This document shows, one piece after another, positions 32,950-41,231 of a stretch of DNA of 64,000 nucleotides. Both the position numbers and the translations under genes were made by a program. Location: positions 1 through 64,000 of the forward strand of contig NZ_JASPHQ010000015.1 of assembly GCF_030227225.1 (NCBI RefSeq), written 5' to 3'. Every line of letters begins with the position of its first letter. The first letter of the stretch is position 1. The notes under the pieces are model-generated. The model was given only the letters and a program-made list of their open reading frames with translations. It ran no database searches and had not been told where the DNA came from. Source of the DNA: Corynebacterium rhinophilum (GTDB lineage: Bacteria; Actinomycetota; Actinomycetes; Mycobacteriales; Mycobacteriaceae).

Positions 32950-35900
32950 TTTCCATCTCGTTTCCCCGGTCCCGCGACCGGTCGATTCCTTCGGACGACG
33001 GGTCCGCTGCCCTGTCGTCCGTTTCCGGCGCCCGGCGCCGGCGTTCGATGTACTCCCCGATGAGGGCCCCGGTCAACGCGGCATCCTCTCCGAGGACGAA
33101 CGAATAGTGGTTTCCCGCGACGCCGGCGACGCAGAGGTCATCGACGAGGTGGTCCCGCCACTGGTCGTGGTTGTGAGCCTCGCCGTCATCGGGGAGAACG
33201 AACAGCGCCTCCCTCACCCGCCCCCCGGGCCGGTACCGGGTGCGGGCATCGATGAGCGAGCGCAGCGAGTTGAACTCCGTCGCCGTCACCCGGTCGCCGG
33301 AAAGCCCAAGGTCCTCCAGGAGCGTCGGTGCGACCGCTGCGGCCAGGGCACGCAAACGGGCCCCCCGTTCCCCGTCGGTCTCGTCGACCCCGCCGAACTC
33401 CGCCCAGAGGCGGGCAACCGGCGTTCCGTGCGGGAGATCGGCAATCGAGGGCACCACCCGGGACAGCAGCCCCTTTTCGGATTCCGCGCCGAAATCCCCG
33501 ACGTCGACCGCGATCCCCGGAGCCAGGCTGTCGAGAAACACCAGCGCGGGATCAAGATCGGCCAAACGGAGCACCATCTCGGCCGCGATGGTGCCGCCGA
33601 GGCTCCATCCGACGATCGCCGGGGCGGCACCGTCGACGAGCACCTCGCGGACCCGGCCCGAGTAGTGGGCCGCGATGTCGCCGATGCCGATGGCGTGGGG
33701 GAATGGTCTCTCGAACTCCGCGAAGCCGACGCCCCACACCTGCCCGCCACCGGGGATCGCGAGGGCCAGGTCTCGGTAGATGTCGACGGTGCCGAATCCG
33801 CCGTGGACGAGGAAGATCGGGCGCGCCTCATCGCCGCTGCGCAATAGGACCAGCGAATGGTCCGCGGCCGACGCGCCGGGGTCATCCACGTCCCGCCGGT
33901 CGGTCGGCGTGGCCGTCGACTGGCCGACGAGCTCGGCCACGCCACGTGGCGTCGGCCTGGCCAGCGCTTCCGCGAGCGGTACCGACGCCCCGGTGATGTC
34001 CTGGATCCGCTGCATCAGATTCACGAATCCCAGGGAGTCGTAGCCGAGGAGGAACAGGTCGTCGTCCGCGCCGGCTTCAGCGCCGCCTAGGTCGGCCCGG
34101 ACCATCCCGGTGATGACCGTCAGGTATTCGCGAACTCGGCCCATCAGGTCCCCGGATGCGATCCTCGAGATCGAGCCCGACCTGTCGCGCTCCGCCGATG
34201 ACGCGCCCGCGACGCCGTCGCCGATCGCCCCACCGCTGGAAGAAGTGCCCCCGACCGCCAGGCGCAGGCGCCGAACCTGGCCGACGCTCAGCGGCGCCGC
34301 TTCGGGGCAGCCCCCGGCGAAGCCCGACACCGACCTGATGTAGTGGTCGAAGATGTCCTCCACCAGTTCCGGTTCCAGGATCTGCTCGACGAAATCCCAG
34401 GCGACGTTGATACGCCCGCCGACCTCCATCACTTGGTTGTCCAACAGCACCTGCGGGGTCTGGGAGATGGCGTAATCGACGTCACCCAGGACGTGGGCAT
34501 CCCTACCCGAGCCATCGCCTGCCGCGGAACCCTCGCCGAACAGCAACGAGGTGTACACGAACGGCGCGATGGCCTGTCCGACGGGCAGACCCCGGTGGCG
34601 CGCGATGGCGCCGAGCAACGACACCCCGGAGTACCCGGCCGCCATGTGCCCGAGCAGCCGGTCGCGCAGTTCCGCCGTCCACCAACGGAGGTCATAGTCG
34701 GCGGCCGCTTTCACCGGCATCAGAATGACGCCGGTGAAATCACCGAAGACGCCGGCGAAGTCGGCGATTTCGGGATCACGGTTGTACGTGGTGATGTTGA
34801 TGCCGACCGAATCCCCCCTCGACCACAGCGACAGGCTCGTCGCATAGCAGGCGAGAAGCAGTGCGGACACGCTGCCGTCGGCGGCGCTGGCCCGTTCCCG
34901 CAACAGTGCGGTTTCCTCAGCGGTGAACGTGTGCGACAGGCGACGCATCCGCGGCACATCCACGTCCGCGGCCGCACCGATTGATGGAAGGGTGTTGCCG
35001 GGCGGGAAGTCCTCGACCACCGTCCGAGTCAACGTCTCATCGCCACGCCCGACCGCCGAAGCCTCCCGGCGCTTCATCTCCAAGACGTACGTGCGGTAGT
35101 CGCCGGTGACGGGCGGAAGCTCCGTTCCCCGGTACAGCTTGTCCAGGTCGTCGATGAAAATCCGTTGGCTCGCCCCGTCTCCGATGATCATGTCCACGCT
35201 GAAGAACAGGCGGTGCCTCCCGTCCGGGAGCGCGAACGCCGACAGATGAAACAAGGGCCAGCTGCCCAGATCGAATACCTGGTGGCTCAGCTCATCGCGC
35301 TTGCGCCGCACCGCCTCGACCACGGTCGCCTCATCGGCGGCCCGGTAGTCGGCGACGGCAATGCGGTAGCGCGGAACCTCCGGCAGAATCCGCTGCGTGG
35401 CTTGTGCGGTGAACACGACGCGCAGCATCGGATGCCTGCGGATGAGGTTGTCGAGGGCGTCCTCCAGGCGGTCGATGTCGGTACCGGGTTCGGTGACGGA
35501 TTCGATGTAGTAGTGCTCGGTGACGCCGCCCAGCTCGAACCCGGAGTTCCGGCCGACGTAGTAGGCCTTCTGCATGTCGGTCAGGGGGAACGGCGCGTGG
35601 GGGTCGTCCCCGAATTGTTCCACCGGATCCTTCCCGTGGGCACTCGCGGAGGATTCTCGGGCACCTCCTGCGGCTGAACCGGCACCGCCGGCACAATCGA
35701 GGGAAGACACTGCCTCGGCGACGGCTTCAGACTCGGCACCGGACTCCCGCATGGCCTCCGAGACAAGGCCGGCGATGTGCGCGATGGTCGGGTCGGCGAT
35801 GACGTCGCGGAAACGGAGCCGGACGCCCGTCTTCTGCCGGATCGCGCGCATCATAACCTGGAATTGCAGAGAATCGCCGCCGCGGCGGAAGAAGGACTCT

Positions 35901-38900
35901 CCCGCGCCGCACGCCGGATCCGCCCCACTCGTCGACGGGGCTTCCCCGAGGATCTCGTCGAAGACTCCGGATACCAACTCGATCGCCCCGGGGGCGGCGA
36001 CGGAACCAGCCGCGCCCGCGGCTCCGGCCTCCGCCCCGGCGACCTCGCCATCGGCCGTTGCCCCGCCGCCCGCGGCACCGACGTGCCTACGAATTTCCTC
36101 CTGATCCAGTTTCCCGTTGACGGTGACGGGCAGGTGCGCCACGGGCAGCAGGACCGTCGGTACCATGTACGCTGGCAAGCAGCGGGCGAGCTCGGCCCGG
36201 ACGGCATCCCGCGAGCCGGTCATGTCGTCCGCCGGAACGTAAAGGCACGCCAGGAGTCCCCGACCGCCCGATTCGACGACCGCCGCCATCGACGCGGTCA
36301 CCAGGCCGGACCGCTCGAGGACCGATTCGATTTCTCCGAGTTCGACGCGGAAGCCCGCGATTTTCACCTGACGATCGCGGCGGCCGAGAAATTCCACGAA
36401 ACCCTCCGCGTTGAAGATGCCCACGTCTCCGGTTCGGTAGCAGCGCCCGATGCCTGGGACATCCCCGAAGGCGGCAGCGGTCCGCTCCGGATCGGCCGCA
36501 TACCCCTGCGCGACGCCGAGACCGCTGATGTGGATTTCCCCCGGCACGCCGACGGGGCAATGCACCCCGTCGGGCGCGAGCACGTGGATGCCCTGGTTCG
36601 CCAGCGGGTACCCGTAGGGAATGCGGTTTTCCAGGCTGTCGCGTAGCAGCGGGCAGTGGATGGACCAAATGCTTCCTTCGGTCGCACCGCCGAGGCTATT
36701 GATCGACGCGTTCGGGAACATGTCCATGGCGCGCGCCGGAAGCCCCGCTGCGATGCGATCGCCGCTGAGCAATACGGTGCGCACATCCGGGAACACGTCG
36801 TCGTCCGCCGCCCGGACCAGGGCGAGCTCCAAAAGGGCGGGCGCGGAGTTCCACAGCGTGACCCGCTCTTCCCGCAAGACGTCGAGGATTTCATCGGCGT
36901 CGCGCTCGTCTCTGACCATCGTCACCGTCGCGCCTGCCGCGAACGCCCCGAACACGTCGTAGACCGACAGGTCGAATCCCAGCGACGACAATCCGATGAT
37001 GCGATCGGCGGAGGTGACCCCATACCGCCGGTTCACGTCGAGGATGGTGTTGATGCAGTTGCGGTGACTGATTCGCACACCCTTTGGCCGGCCCGTCGTC
37101 CCCGAGGTGAAGATTACGTAGGCAAGGTCGTCAGGGGCAGTGCCAAGCGAAGGGTGCGCACCCGCGCTGCCCGCGCGGTCGCAGACTTCCGCGGCTGCGG
37201 GCTTGCCGACGCCCGCCACTCCGCTTTGGTCCAGTTCATCGATCACGCCGGTGTCCAGAATCGGGCCCGACGCACCTGAGGCTTCCACGACGTATTCCTG
37301 TCGCTGGGCCGGCATGCCCGCGTCGACGGGGACGAATGCGGCTCCCGCACGCAATGCGCCGACCATGTTAACGATGTCGTCGGGATGCTTGGTGTAGCGC
37401 ACGATCACCGCGTCCCCCGCCCCGACGCCGGAATCTGAGAGATGGCGGGCGATGCGTCCGGCCCGGGCCCAGACCTCGGCGTAGGTGTACGAGATGTCCC
37501 GGGCGGCGAGGCGCACGGCCGGCGCGTCCGGAGTCGCCGCGTATGCGGCTTCGACAAGCGAAACCAGGGTGTCATCGTGGATCGGGCCCGCAGCGTCATT
37601 GTAGCGGGCGACGGCCCCCTCCGTCTCCGCATGACGGATGGGCAGAGCCTCTCCCCCCTCCGCCACCACGTCCAGGGCCTCCGCAACGACCCCGAACATC
37701 GTATCTGCCGCAGGGAAGTAATCGTCGACCACGTCCCACGACAACGTCATCCCGCCCGATGCCGGCATCACTTGGATGTCGAGGCACACCTGCGCGGTTT
37801 GCGTGTAGATGCGTTCGATGACCGGGCTGCGCCCGCTGCCCCGCTCGCCGCCGAGGTAGCTGGTGAACACCACCGGAGCAGTGGCCTGGGTCTGATTGGC
37901 CGCGTCCCGGAGGAATCGCTGTAGCACCTCCACACCGGAAACGCCGCGGTGGGACAGCCCTTCACGGATGTCCAGGTCGATCGCCTCCGCCAACCCATCG
38001 ATGGTCGCAGCTCTCCCGGCGTCGACGCCGATGAGCATCGATGAAGTGAAATCTCCCATCACCCTCGTGCCCGCGGCGAGGCCGCTGCGTTCGCTGACAG
38101 TCACGTTGACCGTCAACGCCGATTCGGGCAGCCACCTGCAGACGACGGCGGCGTTGACGGCCATTACCAGCGACGACAGGGTAACTCCAATGCGGCGGGC
38201 CCGTTCGCCGAGCTTGGCGGTGATCTCCGCGTCGAGCACCGTGCCCAAGCGCCGGGTCGACCAATCGTCGTCACCCCTCACGGCCGCCGGGAACTCCGGG
38301 CGCCGCGGCAGATCTGCGGCCTTCTTCTCCCAATAGGCGAGGTCCTCGGCCCGTTTCCCTTCGCGCCGGCGCGCAGAGATTGCCGCCAGGGCATCCCCAT
38401 ATTTGGAAGCCGGAGCCGGCGGCTCCCCGGCCAGCAGAGATTCGAGCTCGTCGAAGAACAGGTACACCGAACCCGCATCCATGACGATCATGTTGAAGTA
38501 GATGAACATCCTGCACCCGCCCGCATCTGCGAGCAGCCTCGCGGCGACCATGGGACCGTCCTCGTTCGACGATCGCGCCGCGGTTCGCATGTCCCGACGG
38601 ATCTCCCCCACCGCCGCGTCGACATCGTCGCCGGACCCGACTACCTCGACGGTGGCGAGGCACGCGCCGGTCGGGCTCAAGACCCCGGCATCGACGTCGA
38701 GCCGATGGAACAGTACGTCGTGACGCCCGAAGACCACCCGCACGGCCTCCTCCACCTGCGGCAACGAATAGTCGTGCCGGGATTCCGCGTAAATGTACGT
38801 CGCTTGGCCGCCAAGCTCGATGTCCTCGTCCGCGCCGAGCAGGTAGGCGGTCTGAATTGGATTGAGCGGGACCGCATCCGCGGGACCGGCCCCATTTTTG

Positions 38901-39280
38901 CCGGCACAGCCGTCATCCGACTCACCCGTCGCTACAGCGGGGTCGGCCCCGGCAGCGGCGCCTGCGGCAGATCCGGCATCAGCGCCACCCCGGGCGGCGT
39001 CGATGACGGCCGCCAAATCAGCGACCGTGACCCCGGGGTCCATCGCCGCGTAATCGATGGTCACCCCGTACTCGTCCTCCAGCGCCAGCAGCATCTGGAG
39101 GAAAGTCAGGGAGTTCGGGATGTGGTCGCGGAGTTTCACGTCCGCCGAATCCAGGTGCACGCCGATGGCGTCGGCGATGGACTCCGACAGCCGTTCGGGG
39201 GCGACTCGGTCCCCGGTGCGAGCTCCTCCCACGGCGGTAGATGCGACGGCCGGCGCGATCGTTTCATTGGTCATCGTCAT
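32942..39280 (-). CDS. Nonribosomal peptide synthetase, carrier-Cy-A-PCP-Cy-PCP-TE (cysteine heterocyclising)
   Basis: 2112 residues. Domains: acyl/aryl carrier 30-95 (Ser57 in HIPNSLTF); cyclisation domain 137-545 with NMIVMDAGS at 263-271 (first Asp of DxxxxDxxS is Asn); adenylation 570-1068 with FTSGTTGRPKG; carrier 1098-1175 (Ser1137 in GGDSL); second cyclisation domain 1228-1660 with canonical DMIIGDGAS (1363-1371); carrier 1715-1785 (Ser1749 in GYDSL); thioesterase 1808-2080 with GWSLGG (Ser1893), Asp1917 and His2058. Pocket residues D770, L771, Y774, N811, L837, S839, L863, I871, W872, K1057 spell the cysteine code of HMWP2 and PchE. The layout is that of HMWP2 without its embedded tailoring domain, plus a thioesterase. 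One A domain presumably loads both PCPs, giving two thiazolines. ATG 39274 has better spacing from GGAG than ATG 39280; numbering uses 39280. Confidence 0.92.
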   Translation of the reverse strand: MTMTNETIAPAVASTAVGGARTGDRVAPERLSESIADAIGVHLDSADVKLRDHIPNSLTFLQMLLALEDEYGVTIDYAAMDPGVTVADLAAVIDAARGGADAGSAAGAAAGADPAVATGESDDGCAGKNGAGPADAVPLNPIQTAYLLGADEDIELGGQATYIYAESRHDYSLPQVEEAVRVVFGRHDVLFHRLDVDAGVLSPTGACLATVEVVGSGDDVDAAVGEIRRDMRTAARSSNEDGPMVAARLLADAGGCRMFIYFNMIVMDAGSVYLFFDELESLLAGEPPAPASKYGDALAAISARRREGKRAEDLAYWEKKAADLPRRPEFPAAVRGDDDWSTRRLGTVLDAEITAKLGERARRIGVTLSSLVMAVNAAVVCRWLPESALTVNVTVSERSGLAAGTRVMGDFTSSMLIGVDAGRAATIDGLAEAIDLDIREGLSHRGVSGVEVLQRFLRDAANQTQATAPVVFTSYLGGERGSGRSPVIERIYTQTAQVCLDIQVMPASGGMTLSWDVVDDYFPAADTMFGVVAEALDVVAEGGEALPIRHAETEGAVARYNDAAGPIHDDTLVSLVEAAYAATPDAPAVRLAARDISYTYAEVWARAGRIARHLSDSGVGAGDAVIVRYTKHPDDIVNMVGALRAGAAFVPVDAGMPAQRQEYVVEASGASGPILDTGVIDELDQSGVAGVGKPAAAEVCDRAGSAGAHPSLGTAPDDLAYVIFTSGTTGRPKGVRISHRNCINTILDVNRRYGVTSADRIIGLSSLGFDLSVYDVFGAFAAGATVTMVRDERDADEILDVLREERVTLWNSAPALLELALVRAADDDVFPDVRTVLLSGDRIAAGLPARAMDMFPNASINSLGGATEGSIWSIHCPLLRDSLENRIPYGYPLANQGIHVLAPDGVHCPVGVPGEIHISGLGVAQGYAADPERTAAAFGDVPGIGRCYRTGDVGIFNAEGFVEFLGRRDRQVKIAGFRVELGEIESVLERSGLVTASMAAVVESGGRGLLACLYVPADDMTGSRDAVRAELARCLPAYMVPTVLLPVAHLPVTVNGKLDQEEIRRHVGAAGGGATADGEVAGAEAGAAGAAGSVAAPGAIELVSGVFDEILGEAPSTSGADPACGAGESFFRRGGDSLQFQVMMRAIRQKTGVRLRFRDVIADPTIAHIAGLVSEAMRESGAESEAVAEAVSSLDCAGGAGSAAGGARESSASAHGKDPVEQFGDDPHAPFPLTDMQKAYYVGRNSGFELGGVTEHYYIESVTEPGTDIDRLEDALDNLIRRHPMLRVVFTAQATQRILPEVPRYRIAVADYRAADEATVVEAVRRKRDELSHQVFDLGSWPLFHLSAFALPDGRHRLFFSVDMIIGDGASQRIFIDDLDKLYRGTELPPVTGDYRTYVLEMKRREASAVGRGDETLTRTVVEDFPPGNTLPSIGAAADVDVPRMRRLSHTFTAEETALLRERASAADGSVSALLLACYATSLSLWSRGDSVGINITTYNRDPEIADFAGVFGDFTGVILMPVKAAADYDLRWWTAELRDRLLGHMAAGYSGVSLLGAIARHRGLPVGQAIAPFVYTSLLFGEGSAAGDGSGRDAHVLGDVDYAISQTPQVLLDNQVMEVGGRINVAWDFVEQILEPELVEDIFDHYIRSVSGFAGGCPEAAPLSVGQVRRLRLAVGGTSSSGGAIGDGVAGASSAERDRSGSISRIASGDLMGRVREYLTVITGMVRADLGGAEAGADDDLFLLGYDSLGFVNLMQRIQDITGASVPLAEALARPTPRGVAELVGQSTATPTDRRDVDDPGASAADHSLVLLRSGDEARPIFLVHGGFGTVDIYRDLALAIPGGGQVWGVGFAEFERPFPHAIGIGDIAAHYSGRVREVLVDGAAPAIVGWSLGGTIAAEMVLRLADLDPALVFLDSLAPGIAVDVGDFGAESEKGLLSRVVPSIADLPHGTPVARLWAEFGGVDETDGERGARLRALAAAVAPTLLEDLGLSGDRVTATEFNSLRSLIDARTRYRPGGRVREALFVLPDDGEAHNHDQWRDHLVDDLCVAGVAGNHYSFVLGEDAALTGALIGEYIERRRRAPETDDRAADPSSEGIDRSRDRGNEMEND

Positions 39281-39284
39281 CTCC

Positions 39285-41057
39285 TCAGAGCAAAGCCTCG
39301 AGCTTGCGGCGGAGCTTCTTGCCGTTCGACGCGACGGGCAGCTCGTCGACCCACAGAACCCGGGAGACGGGCACCCCGGCGACGCGCATCAGTTCGGTCG
39401 TCGCGGACCGGGCCACCGCCTGTTCAGAGATCGGAGGTTCATCCCCGTCCGATCGCCCGGCACCGGTCGCATCGTCGGCCTTACGATCGGTCGGGGTCCG
39501 CCTGGCCAAGAACACGGCGATCTCCTCTTCGCCCGTGGCTGGGTTGCTCCGGCCGAGAACGGCAACATCGCGGTCAAGCGCATTCTCCAGCACGGCTTCC
39601 AAATCAGCCGAATAGTAGTTCCGGCCGTTGACGAAGATGATGTCCTTCTTCCGGCCGAGGACGAACAACTCGCCGTCGCGGAGAATGCCCATGTCCCCCG
39701 TTGCGAACGCCCCGTCATCGGTGAGCTCGTGCTCCACGATCCCCTCTGCTGTGATCGCGGCTCGGGTCATCGGAGCGCCGGCGATGTGGATTTCACCGAC
39801 GGTGCCGTCGCCGAGGACCCCGCCCCCGTCATCGCGGATGGTCAACGAGATCCCCGGGACGGCCTTGCCCAAGGCGACGAACTCAGCTCCGGACTCGCTC
39901 TCGATGTCCTCGAAACGCTGCCCCGTGGCGATGCCCGTCCGGTCAAGTCGCACCGTGGACAGACCCGAGTAGATGTCCCGGGTCGTAACCAGGAGGCAAG
40001 CTTCGGACATTCCGTAGGCGGAGGTCAGGGCATCCTCCCGGAGGCCCATGGCGGACATCGCCACGAGGAACTTCCGGGCCAATGGAGCGTCGATGGGTTC
40101 AGAACCGCTCATCAGCTTCTGGACGTTGGAGAAGTCGTAACCGTGGTCATCCCCGAGGGGCCGGCGCTCGAGATGGCGCAGGAAATGCTTGAACGCGAAG
40201 TTCGGGCACACTGTCACCGTCGGCTGGTGCCTGGTCACGGCCTCGAACCACCTCGGGGGATCGGCGACCACCTCGGAAACCGGCAGCAACACCTGGTCGT
40301 ACCCACGAAAAAGGGCGTAGACGTGGAAACCGATCAGCGAAAGGTTGTGGGTCAAAGGCAGCCACGTGAGCATCTTGTTCTCGTACCGGTGCGCGTGGCG
40401 TGGGATCGTCGCGCGCAGACCGTTCAGCACGGACTCGTTGGTTACGATGACGCCCTTTGGCGATCCCGTGGAGCCGGACGAAAACTGGATGAGGGCTTCG
40501 CCGGCCGTCCCACCTCGCACCGGGAACGCGGGGACCGCCCCGTCGCCATCCCCGGAATCCACGTCCCCCGCCTGGGAGAAGTCCGATTCAGCATCACCCG
40601 GCATCGCCGCACCCGGGTCCGCGGCAGCGTCATTGACGATGGACACGTCGAGCAGCCGGTCCTCGCCCACGACCACGGCACCGTTTGCGCCGGTGAGCAG
40701 CGTGTGACTGCGTTCGTCGACCAGGATCGGGGCCCCGGGCATCATGTCCGAGAGCGTCCGCACCCTGTCGACGTCAACCGGGCCCGACACCGGCGGCGCA
40801 AGCGCCGGAACCGCGCCGGCGTAGACGCAGCCCCAGAACGCCCGGATGAGCCCGCGGTTCTCCGAAACTTGGAAGATCACGCGATCACCGGGGCCGATGC
40901 CGGCTTCAGCCAACCGAGTCGCAGCCGCCACCGCCTCCGCGTGGACCCGGCCATACGGGACGAAGACGTCCCGCCGATTCTCGACGAAGGTGATCCCCTT
41001 TTTCGTCTCATCGGCCTTGTCCCGAAGCACGTCGCTGATGGTCCGGATCGTGTTCAT
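39285..41057 (-). CDS. Stand-alone acyl/aryl-AMP ligase (starter-loading)
   Basis: 590 residues from ATG 41057 (AAAGAGG nine bases upstream; the longer frame is not needed). Adenylate-forming motifs: FSSGSTGSPKG (192-202), YGMSEA (348-353), GDMGILRDGELFVLGRKKD (454-472), and the C-terminal catalytic Lys in SNGKKLRRK. The P-loop and the FVNGRNYYSADLE hinge are more like fatty-acyl-AMP ligases and related starter ligases than like DhbE/YbtE-type salicylate ligases. It precedes the NRPS by four bases and probably adenylates the starter acid and loads it onto Ser57 of the NRPS. The acid is unknown. Confidence 0.85.
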   Translation of the reverse strand: MNTIRTISDVLRDKADETKKGITFVENRRDVFVPYGRVHAEAVAAATRLAEAGIGPGDRVIFQVSENRGLIRAFWGCVYAGAVPALAPPVSGPVDVDRVRTLSDMMPGAPILVDERSHTLLTGANGAVVVGEDRLLDVSIVNDAAADPGAAMPGDAESDFSQAGDVDSGDGDGAVPAFPVRGGTAGEALIQFSSGSTGSPKGVIVTNESVLNGLRATIPRHAHRYENKMLTWLPLTHNLSLIGFHVYALFRGYDQVLLPVSEVVADPPRWFEAVTRHQPTVTVCPNFAFKHFLRHLERRPLGDDHGYDFSNVQKLMSGSEPIDAPLARKFLVAMSAMGLREDALTSAYGMSEACLLVTTRDIYSGLSTVRLDRTGIATGQRFEDIESESGAEFVALGKAVPGISLTIRDDGGGVLGDGTVGEIHIAGAPMTRAAITAEGIVEHELTDDGAFATGDMGILRDGELFVLGRKKDIIFVNGRNYYSADLEAVLENALDRDVAVLGRSNPATGEEEIAVFLARRTPTDRKADDATGAGRSDGDEPPISEQAVARSATTELMRVAGVPVSRVLWVDELPVASNGKKLRRKLEALL

Positions 41058-41231
41058 TGGTACCTCTTTCGGTTGTCGGCGCCATGCCGGTGCCGGGCGG
41101 ACCGAGCCCGCATGGCGTGACCCGGAGGATGTGTCTGAAGGGTTGAAAGGGTGAAGCAACTGGGTGGGGCGCGTCTCCGCACAAGCTCGGAAACGCTCGC
41201 GGGCCCGGGACCCGCCGGTTCCGGGTGCCCG

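Noticed and set aside
39057..41120. Very long open frame on the plus strand opposite the AMP ligase (687 codons)
   Set aside because: G+C-rich coding DNA gives long antisense frames. This one has no domain pattern and is rich in His, Arg, Gly and Pro, while the minus strand holds a complete adenylating enzyme.
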